NCBI GenBank assembly: GCA_038213135.1
Contig: JBBQTQ010000029.1
Span: forward strand, 1-29,713
Source: JBBQTQ01 sp038213135
GTDB lineage: Bacteria > Actinomycetota > Thermoleophilia > Gaiellales > Gaiellaceae
Length of the DNA: 29,713 nucleotides
Reading direction: 5' to 3'
Shown: piece by piece, positions 1-5,966 of the stretch
Layout: each line of letters begins with the position of its first letter
How positions within the stretch are numbered: position 1 is the first letter of the stretch
Made by a program: the position numbers and the translations under genes
Notes under the pieces: model-generated
Database searches by the model: none
What the model saw: the letters and a program-made list of their open reading frames with translations, nothing else
What the model was told of the DNA's origin: nothing

Positions 1-105
1 GATCGCGCCGGGGGAGAGCATCATCGCGCCGAGGACCGATTCCTCCGCATCGAGATTCTGCGGCGGGACCGGGGCGGTCGGCGAGACGGCGGCTAATTGA
101 GCCAT
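1..105 (-). CDS. dnaB: Replicative DNA helicase DnaB, N-terminal 35 residues (runs off left edge)
   Basis: The minus strand from the ATG at 105 reads MAQLAAVSPT, then a proline-rich spacer, then QNLDAEESVLGAMMLSPGAI up to the window edge. The segment NLDAEESVLGAML is the characteristic start of the DnaB N-terminal domain. DnaB is the hexameric helicase that unwinds DNA at replication forks. It lies directly downstream of rplI in the same direction, the usual order in actinobacteria and many other bacteria. A 235-nt gap with a possible terminator separates the two, so dnaB may have its own promoter. No Shine-Dalgarno is visible just before the ATG (minus strand TTTGCGCGAC-ATG), which suits a leaderless mRNA. 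Only 35 codons are visible, but the match is distinctive. Confidence 0.9.
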   Translation of the reverse strand, partial: MAQLAAVSPTAPVPPQNLDAEESVLGAMMLSPGAI

Positions 106-340
106 GTCGCGCAAATCAACCACCTTCCGGGCCGCGCGGCCAGGGTGTGGAGAGGGGCTTCGCGCACCCCCGAAAGAACCGCAGTTGCAGCGACATCGGA
201 ACGCATGTTCGCAGCTGAGCCGGACAGCGCCGTGGACAGAAAAACCGCTTGCTGCGGCCTTTTTGTGACGAATTCCCCAGACCCTCCACAGGGCCTGTGC
301 ACAACAAGGCGCACTCTCGGCACGAAAGCGCGCCGCGCAG
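106..340. other. rplI-dnaB intergenic region with DnaA-box-like 9-mers
   Basis: This 235-nt gap holds no convincing gene. Four 9-mers resemble the relaxed actinobacterial DnaA box (Y-Y-V-T-C-C-A-C-A). They are CTCTCCACA at 146-154 (minus), CTGTCCACG at 231-239 (minus, one mismatch), CCCTCCACA at 282-290 (plus) and TTGTGCACA at 296-304 (minus, one mismatch). Matches are seen directly; any DnaA binding is inferred. There is no AT-rich unwinding segment. Confidence 0.35.
240..264 (-). terminator. Probable terminator after rplI
   Basis: AAAAACCGC at 240-248 can pair with GCGG at 254-257 and TTTTT at 260-264, with two unpaired C residues. Read on the minus strand this gives a short GC hairpin ending in a run of T, about 75 nt after the rplI stop. 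The short interrupted stem makes the call moderate. It could act in both directions. Confidence 0.45.
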
Positions 341-967
341 CTACGCCGTCTCGGTCTCCGGGTCTTCGGCGGGCTCGTCCGCGGGGGCCTCTTCGGCTGG
401 AGCCTCCTCGGGCTCGTCCAGGTACTCCACCGCGGCCTGCTCGGCAGCGCCCTCCGGCGCAGCGGCAGCCCGCTCGGCCTCTTCCATCGCGGCGAGCTCC
501 TCGTCGGGTGGCAGCTCGCCGCCCTCGGGAACGACGAGCGTCCTCACCTCGACCGTGACACCGGTGAAGAGCTCGATCGGCACCTGGTAGCGCCCGATCC
601 GCTTGATCGACTCCGGGAGCTGGATCTTGCGGCGATCCACGCGAACCTTCTGGGTCGCCCAGAGCTGGTCGGCGAGGTCGGTCGTCGTTACCGAGCCGAA
701 GAGCGAGCCCGTCGGGCCCGCCTTCACGTCGAAGCGCAGCTCGGCCTTCTCGATCGTGGCGGCGATGTCCCGCGCCTCATCGACCGTCGCCGCCTCGTGC
801 CGCGCCCGCTGCTGATCGCGCTTGCGCAGCTCCGCGACCTTGGCCGGCGTCGCCGTCTCGGCGAGCCGGCGCGGCAGCAGGAAGTTCCGCGCGTAGCCGC
901 GCGCGACCGAGACGACCTCGCCGCGCAGGCCGACCTTCTCGACGTCTTTCAGCAGGATGACTTCCAC
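341..967 (-). CDS. rplI: 50S ribosomal protein bL9 with acidic C-terminal tail
   Basis: bL9 binds 23S rRNA near the L1 stalk and helps keep the reading frame. The start is GTG at 967, giving V-E-V-I-L-L-K-D-V-E-K-V-G, the canonical bL9 opening, with GGAAGGAG six nt upstream. A longer frame from a TTG at 985 would add six residues and is less likely. The product is 208 aa. The N-terminal domain with its G-Y-A-R-N-F-L-L-P signature spans about residues 20-40, followed by the long helix and the C-terminal domain ending near 150. The last ~60 residues are a Glu/Ala/Pro-rich acidic tail, which makes it longer than the usual ~148-aa bL9. It is the last ribosomal gene of rpsF-ssb-rpsR-rplI. Its Shine-Dalgarno lies in a 17-bp inverted repeat. 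Confidence 0.95.
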   Translation of the reverse strand: MEVILLKDVEKVGLRGEVVSVARGYARNFLLPRRLAETATPAKVAELRKRDQQRARHEAATVDEARDIAATIEKAELRFDVKAGPTGSLFGSVTTTDLADQLWATQKVRVDRRKIQLPESIKRIGRYQVPIELFTGVTVEVRTLVVPEGGELPPDEELAAMEEAERAAAAPEGAAEQAAVEYLDEPEEAPAEEAPADEPAEDPETETA

Positions 968-969
968 TA

Positions 970-1062
970 GTGCTCCTTCCAGCAACGCTGCCGAGGTTCT
1001 GGGTCGCTAGCACGCCGCATGGTGGCGGGCCAGAAGCCGGCGAGTGTTGCTGGAAGGAGCAC
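970..1062 (-). promoter_or_regulatory. Long inverted repeat that would pair the rplI ribosome-binding site
   Basis: GTGCTCCTTCCAGCAAC at 970-986 is the perfect reverse complement of 1046-1062. Positions 988-989 and 1043-1044 can extend the stem past one G-T wobble; the loop is about 53-59 nt. In the minus-strand mRNA the first arm follows the rpsR stop codon by 2 nt, and the second arm contains the GGAAGGAG of rplI. Ribosomes finishing rpsR would disrupt the first arm, so translational coupling of rplI to rpsR is a natural inference. Confidence 0.6.
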
Positions 1063-1064
1063 CA

Positions 1065-1364
1065 CTAGCCGGTGACGTAGGGCAGGAGCGCCATCTCGCG
1101 CGCCCGCTTCACGGCGGTTGCGACCTGGTTCTGGTGCCGGCGGCAGGCGCCGGTGATGCGGCGGGAGCGGATCTTCCCCTTCTCCGAGATGTAGCGCCGG
1201 AGCTGGTTGAGGTTCTTGTAGTCGACCTCCTGGATCTTCTCCTTGCAGAAGTAGCAGTTGCGCCGCCGCGCCTGCGCTTCCCGCAGGCCGGGCCGCTTGC
1301 GACCGCGATCGCCGCTGCTGCCGCCGCTGTTCCGCTCGTCACCGCTGCGCTTGCCTGATGCCAT
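1065..1364 (-). CDS. rpsR: 30S ribosomal protein bS18 (cysteine-containing form)
   Basis: bS18 binds the central domain of 16S rRNA as a heterodimer with bS6. The 99-aa product has a basic, Gly/Ser-rich N-terminus, then R-R-N-C-Y-F-C at about 35-40 and G-A-C-R-R-H near 72-76. These Cys/Cys/Cys/His positions are the 'C+' zinc-ribbon form of bS18; many bacteria also carry a Cys-free paralog. The core D-Y-K-N-L-N-Q-L-R-R-Y-I-S-E-K-G-K-I is intact. The ATG at 1364 is preceded by AGGAAGGAAG. It sits between ssb and rplI, as is standard. Confidence 0.96.
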   Translation of the reverse strand: MASGKRSGDERNSGGSSGDRGRKRPGLREAQARRRNCYFCKEKIQEVDYKNLNQLRRYISEKGKIRSRRITGACRRHQNQVATAVKRAREMALLPYVTG

Positions 1365-1395
1365 TCGCCTACTTCCTTCCTAGTAACCGGCAGCC

Positions 1396-1410
1396 CGCGG
1401 CGGAGCCGCG
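1396..1410 (-). other. Small hairpin in the ssb-rpsR spacer
   Basis: CGCGGC at 1396-1401 pairs with GCCGCG at 1405-1410 across a GGA loop. It lies in the 89-nt gap between ssb and rpsR and has no T-run, so it is more likely an mRNA-stability or translation element than a terminator. Confidence 0.3.
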
Positions 1411-1453
1411 ACCTGCCTCTCCGTTTCGACCTCTGGCTTCGCCCTCGTCTCCA

Positions 1454-1897
1454 CTAGAACGGGATGTCGTCGTCGCCGCCGGCAGGCGCGAAGTCGGCGC
1501 CGCCGCCCTCGGCCGTCGCACCCGCAGGCACGAACTGCCGCTCGCCGCCGCCACCCTCGCCTTCGCCGCGGCCGCCGAGGAACTGGACGCTCTCGGCGAT
1601 GATCTCGACAGCCTGGCGCTTCTGGCCGTCCTGGGCCTCCCACTCTCGCCAGTCGAGACGCCCGTCGATGCCCACGGGGCGGCCCTTCGCGAGGTACTGC
1701 GCGCAGCTCTCGCCCTGGTTGCCCCAGACGGTGACGTCGAAGTAGTTGGGCTTGTCGCCCCAGTTGCCTGAGGCGTCCTTCTGCCTCGTGTTGACCGCGA
1801 TCCTGAGCTTGCAGACGGCAGTGCCGCTCGGCGTGTGCCGGAGCTCGGGATCCTTGGTCAGATTGCCGACGAGGACGACGCGGTTGATGTTCGCCAT
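1454..1897 (-). CDS. ssb: Single-stranded DNA-binding protein
   Basis: SSB coats single-stranded DNA and recruits replication and repair proteins. The 147-aa product begins M-A-N-I-N-R-V-V-L-V-G-N-L-T-K-D-P-E-L-R, the classic SSB OB-fold start. It contains W-G-N-Q-G-E-S-C-A-Q-Y-L-A-K-G and the D-G-R-L-D-W-R-E-W segment. A Gly-rich linker follows from about residue 108, and the protein ends in the acidic tip D-D-D-I-P-F, the docking peptide for partner proteins. The start is ATG at 1897. It lies 4 nt after rpsF, so the two are cotranscribed and probably translationally coupled. Confidence 0.97.
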   Translation of the reverse strand: MANINRVVLVGNLTKDPELRHTPSGTAVCKLRIAVNTRQKDASGNWGDKPNYFDVTVWGNQGESCAQYLAKGRPVGIDGRLDWREWEAQDGQKRQAVEIIAESVQFLGGRGEGEGGGGERQFVPAGATAEGGGADFAPAGGDDDIPF

Positions 1898-1901
1898 GGT
1901 C

Positions 1902-2291
1902 TTACTCTCCCTCCTCGAGAGCCGCAGGTTCGGAGGGAGCAGCGTACTCCTCGGGCGGGCTGGCGTCTGCGGCCGGACGGGGCGTGGCCGGACCGCGCCT
2001 TGACTCCTTCGGACGACGTGTGGCCATGTGCCGCATGACGCCGTCGGTGATCTTCAGCACGCGCGAGACCTCGTCGAGCGTCGCCGGGGCAGCGTTGAAC
2101 TGGAACAGGTGGTAGACGCCGTCGGCCTTGTGGTCGATCTCGTAGGCGAGCTTGCGCCGGCCCCAGGGCTCGTGGTTGTGCCAGGCGCCGCCCGACTTCT
2201 CGATCAATTCGCGCGTGCGCGCGATGATCTCGTCGTGGCGCCCCTCCGGGGACTCCGGATCGAGCATGAGCAGAATCTCGTAGTCGTTCAT
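1902..2291 (-). CDS. rpsF: 30S ribosomal protein bS6
   Basis: bS6 pairs with bS18 on 16S rRNA. The start is ATG at 2291 (M-N-D-Y-E-I-L-L-M-L), with GGAAGGAG about 12 nt upstream, a rather long spacing. The product is 129 aa. The body carries P-W-G-R-R-K-L-A-Y-E-I at about 42-52 and Y-H-L-F-Q-F near 60, both typical of bS6. The C-terminal ~40 residues are Pro/Ala/Glu-rich and variable. It is the first gene of the operon and is divergent from the small gene at 2404. The same frame stays open upstream, but that part does not look like bS6. Confidence 0.95.
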   Translation of the reverse strand: MNDYEILLMLDPESPEGRHDEIIARTRELIEKSGGAWHNHEPWGRRKLAYEIDHKADGVYHLFQFNAAPATLDEVSRVLKITDGVMRHMATRRPKESRRGPATPRPAADASPPEEYAAPSEPAALEEGE

Positions 2292-2390
2292 GTTTCCCGG
2301 GTGCTCCTTCCCCTGGTCATAGGCGGCCCCGCCGTCTGTGCGCCGCCCGGGAACGTGCGACGCGAGGCGTGGCGAGAAGTCGCGGAATAG

Positions 2391-2396
2391 TAGCAT
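2391..2396 (+). promoter_or_regulatory. -10 element of a likely leaderless promoter
   Basis: TAGCAT ends 7 nt before the ATG at 2404 and no Shine-Dalgarno lies between them. This spacing places the transcription start at or next to the start codon. No clear -35 is visible. Confidence 0.4.
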
Positions 2397-2403
2397 CGAC
2401 CGC

Positions 2404-2688
2404 ATGGACCGCCGGGCTGCTTGGATTGGCGGAGTCATGGGTCTCGGCCTGGTCGCCTTCCTCCGCCGGCGGCGTCCTGCCGCCGAGCCGGCCGCGGCCG
2501 ATCCCGCCGAAGAGCTGCGGCGCAAGCTCGCGGAGTCGCGGGTGCTGGCCGACGAGCCGGACCCGGCAGAGGAGCGAGAGGTGACGGTCGACGCGGCCGA
2601 GCCCGGGCCAGGCGGGCTCGAGGAGCGCCGGCGCCAGGTGCACGAGCAGGCGCGTGCGGCCGTCGAGCAGATGAAGGAGGGCGCGTGA
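2404..2688 (+). CDS. Small membrane-anchored protein of unknown function
   Basis: I do not recognise this 94-aa protein. It has one N-terminal membrane segment (about residues 6-20: A-W-I-G-G-V-M-G-L-G-L-V-A-F-L), followed by four arginines that would place the rest in the cytoplasm. The remainder is highly charged and Ala/Glu/Arg-rich, with likely helix or coiled-coil near the C-terminus (E-E-R-R-R-Q-V-H-E-Q-A-R-A-A-V-E-Q-M). It overlaps the next gene by 4 nt (GTGA), so the two are translationally coupled and probably work together. Confidence 0.6.
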   Translation: MDRRAAWIGGVMGLGLVAFLRRRRPAAEPAAADPAEELRRKLAESRVLADEPDPAEEREVTVDAAEPGPGGLEERRRQVHEQARAAVEQMKEGA

Positions 2689-2945
2689 GCTTTCTCGAGC
2701 AGCTGAAGGAGGTCTCCGCGGAAGCGGCCGCGCGGGCGAAGACGCAGCTCCAGATCCTGCAGGCGAAGCGCGACCTCTCGGCGGCGTACGGCGAGCTCGG
2801 CCGCTCGGCCTTCGAGCTGGCCGGCGACGGCACGCTGACGCACGAGCGGCTGACGCCGGGCGTCGAGCGCATCCGCGCGCTGAAGGCCGGGCTCGAGCAG
2901 CTCGAGTCGCAGGAGCGCGGCGTCGACGAGCCGGCTGCCCACTAG
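2685..2945 (+). CDS. Small helical cytoplasmic protein of unknown function
   Basis: The product is 86 aa from the GTG at 2685, with AAGGAGG just upstream inside the preceding gene. It is predicted mostly helical: S-F-L-E-Q-L-K-E-V-S-A-E-A-A-A-R-A-K-T, then a second helix around A-A-Y-G-E-L-G-R-S-A-F-E-L. Actinobacteria often encode such small coiled-coil proteins, but I cannot name the family. It is coupled to the small membrane protein upstream. The following membrane-protein frame appears to begin inside or right at the end of this gene. Confidence 0.6.
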   Translation: MSFLEQLKEVSAEAAARAKTQLQILQAKRDLSAAYGELGRSAFELAGDGTLTHERLTPGVERIRALKAGLEQLESQERGVDEPAAH

Positions 2946-3015
2946 CCTCGGTTCACGCCGCACCCTGCTCTTCTGGGCAGGGCTAGCCATCAGTGCGGGC
3001 TTCGCCTACCTCGCC

Positions 3016-3978
3016 GTGCGCAACGTGCGCATCGGGGAGGTTTGGCGCCATCTCCGCGAGAGCGACTACTTGTGGCTGCTGCCGTCGCTCGCAGCCCTGA
3101 TCCTGGCGGCCGTGCTGCGCGGCCTGCGCTGGCAGCTCCTCTTCGCGCCGGAGACCCGCCCGCCGTTTCGGCCCGTTCTCTCGGCGATGCTGATCGGCCA
3201 GCTGTTCAACAACGTCCTGCCGGTTAGAGCCGGCGAGGCGGCGCGCATCGTCGCGCTGAACCGCAGCGTGGGGACACCGCGTGCGGAGATCGCGGGGACC
3301 GTCGTGGTGGAGCGGGCCTACGACGTGCTCACGGTGCTCGTCCTGCTCTTCATCGGGCTGCCGTGGTTCCCGCACGTGAGCTGGCTGCGGGCTGCGGCGA
3401 TCTTCGCCGTCGTCCTGACGGCGGCGATGGTCGCGATCTACGTCGTCCTCGCCGTCTACGGAGAGCGGCCGCTCAAGTTCGCGCTCCGGCCGCTCGCCCG
3501 CCTGCCGTTCGTCTCGCACGAGCGCACCGAGCTGGCCGCCGGCAACATCGTCCACGGGATGGCAGGACTCCGGCGGCCGCGCATGGTCGTCGCCGCCCTC
3601 TTCTGGACGACCGCTTCGTGGATCCTGCTCGGCGTCTCGACCTGGTGCGTGCTGCGGGGCTTCGCGAGCACACGGCATCTCTCGCCGGTCGCCGGGGTAC
3701 TGGTGGTGATCGCGGTGGCGCTGGCGTTGATCCTGCCGTCCTCGCCCGGCGCGGTCGGGGTCTTCGAGTGGTCGACGCAGCTCGCGCTCGGGGCCTACGG
3801 GATCTCGAAGGAGGCAGCGCTCGCGCCCGCGCTCGTCCTTCACGTCGTCAACTTCGTCCCCTACATCGCCGCGGGACTGCTGATCCTCGTGCACCAGGCG
3901 AGCGGGAGGGGCAGCAGGGATAGGCTGGCCGCGGAGCGGCAAGGGCCTGGTGGCCCAGCCGGTCTTCAAAACCGGTGA
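3016..3978 (+). CDS. LPG-synthase-type (UPF0104/AglD-like) multipass membrane protein
   Basis: This frame encodes a hydrophobic protein of the lysylphosphatidylglycerol synthase transmembrane family. These flippase- or MprF-like proteins are mostly uncharacterised in bacteria. Family marks include A-A-V-L-R-G-L-R-W near 32-40, I-G-Q-L-F-N-N-V-L-P-V-R-A-G-E-A-A-R near 60-77, and L-P-S-S-P-G-A-V-G-V-F-E near 240-251. Two features are odd. The frame is open upstream of the GTG at 3016 and there encodes another membrane helix (T-L-L-F-W-A-G-L-A-I-S-A-G-F-A-Y-L-A), yet no ATG, GTG or TTG occurs in it back to the stop at 2881. A CTG at 2935 is the best alternative start. At the 3' end there is no stop before the tRNA-Sec gene, and the TGA at 3976-3978 lies inside that tRNA. 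Confidence 0.85.
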   Translation: MRNVRIGEVWRHLRESDYLWLLPSLAALILAAVLRGLRWQLLFAPETRPPFRPVLSAMLIGQLFNNVLPVRAGEAARIVALNRSVGTPRAEIAGTVVVERAYDVLTVLVLLFIGLPWFPHVSWLRAAAIFAVVLTAAMVAIYVVLAVYGERPLKFALRPLARLPFVSHERTELAAGNIVHGMAGLRRPRMVVAALFWTTASWILLGVSTWCVLRGFASTRHLSPVAGVLVVIAVALALILPSSPGAVGVFEWSTQLALGAYGISKEAALAPALVLHVVNFVPYIAAGLLILVHQASGRGSRDRLAAERQGPGGPAGLQNR

Positions 3979-4025
3979 GGCGGCGTAACCCGTCGCTGGG
4001 TAGGTTCGACTCCTGCGCCGCTCCG
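3933..4025 (+). tRNA. selC: Selenocysteine tRNA (anticodon TCA)
   Basis: This folds as a bacterial tRNA-Sec. It has an 8-bp acceptor stem (GGAGCGGC 3933-3940 with GCCGCTCC 4017-4024) and discriminator G at 4025. The D arm is GGGCC/GGCCC. The anticodon stem CCGGT/ACCGG (3959-3963/3971-3975) has loop CTTCAAA, with anticodon TCA at 3966-3968. A long variable arm spans about 3976-3999, and the T arm GTAGG/CCTGC (4000-4004/4012-4016) has loop TTCGACT. The 93-nt length, long extra arm and 8-bp acceptor set it apart from ordinary tRNAs. CCA is not encoded. It decodes UGA with SelB, whose gene is ~8.6 kb away. Its first 46 nt overlap the 3' end of the upstream membrane-protein frame. Confidence 0.97.
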
Positions 4026-4057
4026 TCCGTTGATCGAGATCCGCCAGGGCAGCGAAC

Positions 4058-4087
4058 TTGACTTCTCCAGCGGCGTGTCGTTATATC
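4058..4087 (+). promoter_or_regulatory. Sigma-70-type promoter for the amino-acid importer operon
   Basis: TTGACT at 4058-4063 is followed after 17 nt by TTATAT (4081-4086); TATATC at 4082-4087 with an 18-nt spacer is an alternative reading. This is the best -35/-10 pair in the window. It would start a transcript near 4094, about 60 nt before the ATPase gene. The leader contains CAGGCC/GGCCTG, a weak hairpin. Confidence 0.55.
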
Positions 4088-4151
4088 CGCCCTCCTTGCG
4101 CGAACAGTCGCTACCGCGGCGTCAGGCCTCCGCCGTCGGTCGGCCTGCGGC

Positions 4152-5000
4152 GTGAGCTCGGCCGAGCCTCGGCTCGTGGCGGGTTCAGCCCTTCGGTCGG
4201 AACCGGCGAGCGGCGCCGTGCCGGTCGTCCGGACCGAGGCGATTGTCAAGAGCTTTGGCGACAACCTCGTGCTCGACGGCATCGACCTGACGGTCGACTC
4301 CGGGGAGGTGCTCGTGATCATCGGCCCGAGCGGAAGCGGCAAGAGCACGCTCCTGCGCTGCATCAACCTGCTCGAGCCGCTCGACTCCGGCCGCGTCTTC
4401 CTCGAGGGCGAGGAGATCACGCGCAAGGGCGCCGAGGTCTCCGCGGTCCGGCAGCGGATCGGCATGGTCTTCCAGCAGTTCAACCTGTTCCCGCACCTCA
4501 AGGTGATCAGCAACCTCACCCTCGCAGCGCGCCGCATCCGGAAGGTGCCCCGCGAGCAGGCGGAGGCGAACGCGATGGAGCTGCTCACGCGAGTGGGCCT
4601 GGCGGAGAAGGCGCGCGAGTATCCGCACCAGCTCTCCGGCGGGCAGCAGCAGCGGGTCGCGATCGCCCGCGCGCTGATGATGGAGCCGAGCGTGATGCTG
4701 TTCGACGAGGTGACCTCGGCGCTCGACCCCGAGCTCGTCGGCGAGGTGCTCATCGTCATGCGCGACCTGGCGCGCTCGGGAATGACGATGCTCGTCGTCA
4801 CTCACGAGATGCAGTTCGCACGCGAGGTCGGCGACCGCGTCATCTTCATGGACAACGGAAGGATCGTCGAGCAGGGCGAGCCGCAGGAGGTGCTCGATAG
4901 ACCGAAGGAGGAACGCACACGGAGGTTCCTTCGGCGGACGCTCCAGCTCGCGGACTCGCTCGAGGAGCTAGCCATCGAACAAGGAGGAGAAGGGGAATGA
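4152..5000 (+). CDS. Polar amino-acid ABC transporter ATPase (GlnQ/ArtP type)
   Basis: This ATPase powers uptake of a polar amino acid together with the binding protein and two permeases downstream. It has Walker A G-P-S-G-S-G-K-S (about 58-65), the Q-loop V-F-Q-Q-F-N-L-F-P-H, signature L-S-G-G-Q-Q-Q-R, Walker B V-M-L-F-D-E-V-T-S-A-L-D, and the H-loop T-H-E-M. These are typical of the PAAT subfamily. The first ~23 residues from GTG 4152 are not conserved-looking, and a GTG at 4218 may be the real start; neither has a clear Shine-Dalgarno. The C-terminus extends ~20 residues beyond the usual domain. It overlaps the next gene by 4 nt. Confidence 0.95.
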   Translation: MSSAEPRLVAGSALRSEPASGAVPVVRTEAIVKSFGDNLVLDGIDLTVDSGEVLVIIGPSGSGKSTLLRCINLLEPLDSGRVFLEGEEITRKGAEVSAVRQRIGMVFQQFNLFPHLKVISNLTLAARRIRKVPREQAEANAMELLTRVGLAEKAREYPHQLSGGQQQRVAIARALMMEPSVMLFDEVTSALDPELVGEVLIVMRDLARSGMTMLVVTHEMQFAREVGDRVIFMDNGRIVEQGEPQEVLDRPKEERTRRFLRRTLQLADSLEELAIEQGGEGE

Positions 5001-5914
5001 AACGACTCGTACTCGCGACGGCCGCCGCCGCGCTCGTCGCCTCGGGCATCGCTGCCCTGGGCGTCGCGGCGTCCTCGTCGCCGGCCGGCAAGGCCGGAGC
5101 ACAGCAGGCAGCGAAGCTGCCGCCGCTGCCGGCTGACGTCAAGTCGAGGAAGCGGTGGATCATCGGTGTCAAGTGCGACTTCCCGCCATTTGGCTACATC
5201 AACGTCCAGGGCCACAACTCCGGTTACGACGTCGAGGTGGCGCAGCGCTTCGCCCAGCTCGCGTTCGGCCGGAAGAACCGCGTCGCGTTCTTCTGCGTGA
5301 CGACGCCGAGCCGGATCCCGGCCCTGCAGAGCTCCCGGGTGGACATCATCATCTCGACGCTGACCTGGACGAAGGCACGGGCCGACGTGATCGACTATTC
5401 CACCCCGTACTACGGCGCGACGGGCCGTCTCCTGACCCTCAAGACGTCGAGCGTCAACTCGCTCGCCGACCTTGCGGGTAAGACGGTCGTCACCACCCGC
5501 GGCGCGATCTACGCAACCTGGATGAGGACCTGCGTCAAGGGCGCCAACATCCTCGAGGTCGACAGCACCGCGTCCGCGGTGCTCGCGGTCAAGAACGGGC
5601 AGGCCGACGCGTTCATGTTCGACGACGCGTTCGTCCTCGGCGTCGCCACGTCCAATCCCGACCTGCAACTGACCAAGGATCACTTCCTGGCGGTGCCGTG
5701 GGGGATCGGCATCCGCAAGGGCGACACCACGACGGCCAACTGGGTCAACGCGGCGCTGGCCGTGATGAAGCAGCACGACGAGTTCTACGCGATCCTCCAG
5801 CACAACGCGCCGAAGTCGGCCGTCGCCGCGTTCGCGAACAACGTGCCCCGGCCCGGCAACAACAAGCTGGCCTATCCGTTCGACAAGGATCCGGCTACCG
5901 ACTGCAGCGCCTAG
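4997..5914 (+). CDS. Extracellular amino-acid-binding protein of the ABC importer
   Basis: The product is 305 aa of the SBP_bac_3 family, which captures the amino acid outside the membrane. The N-terminus is a signal peptide (K-R-L then an Ala/Val-rich core to about residue 26). No lipobox cysteine is visible, so anchoring is uncertain. The mature domain begins near R-K-R-W-I-I-G-V-K-C-D-F-P-P-F-G-Y. It contains G-Y-D-V-E-V-A-Q-R-F-A and D-Y-S-T-P-Y-Y, both typical of PAAT binding proteins. ATG 4997 has AAGGAGGAGAAGGGG in front. The ligand cannot be told from sequence. Four cysteines (V-K-C-D, F-F-C-V, R-T-C-V, T-D-C-S) could form disulfides. Confidence 0.94.
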   Translation: MKRLVLATAAAALVASGIAALGVAASSSPAGKAGAQQAAKLPPLPADVKSRKRWIIGVKCDFPPFGYINVQGHNSGYDVEVAQRFAQLAFGRKNRVAFFCVTTPSRIPALQSSRVDIIISTLTWTKARADVIDYSTPYYGATGRLLTLKTSSVNSLADLAGKTVVTTRGAIYATWMRTCVKGANILEVDSTASAVLAVKNGQADAFMFDDAFVLGVATSNPDLQLTKDHFLAVPWGIGIRKGDTTTANWVNAALAVMKQHDEFYAILQHNAPKSAVAAFANNVPRPGNNKLAYPFDKDPATDCSA

Positions 5915-5924
5915 CAATCGCCAC

Positions 5925-5957
5925 CGGGAGCGGCCGCAGACCCTGCGGCCGCTCCCG
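5925..5957 (+). terminator. Strong 15-bp intercistronic hairpin inside the importer operon
   Basis: CGGGAGCGGCCGCAG at 5925-5939 pairs perfectly with 5943-5957 around an ACC loop, 9 nt before the ATG of the first permease. There is no T-run. Such a hairpin could stop 3' decay or partly terminate transcription, giving more binding protein than permease, as in other importer operons. The position also hides the area where a permease Shine-Dalgarno would sit. Confidence 0.7.
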
Positions 5958-5966
5958 TAGCTCTCG

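Noticed and set aside
106..340. Chromosomal origin of replication
   Set aside because: No AT-rich unwinding element, few and degenerate boxes, and no dnaA or dnaN in the window.
97..590. Plus-strand frames over rplI and its downstream gap
   Set aside because: Arg/Pro/Ser-rich shadows of rplI with no ribosome site.
3933..4025. tRNA-Sec as an integration site of a mobile element
   Set aside because: No integrase and no repeated tRNA 3' end (attachment site) is found downstream.
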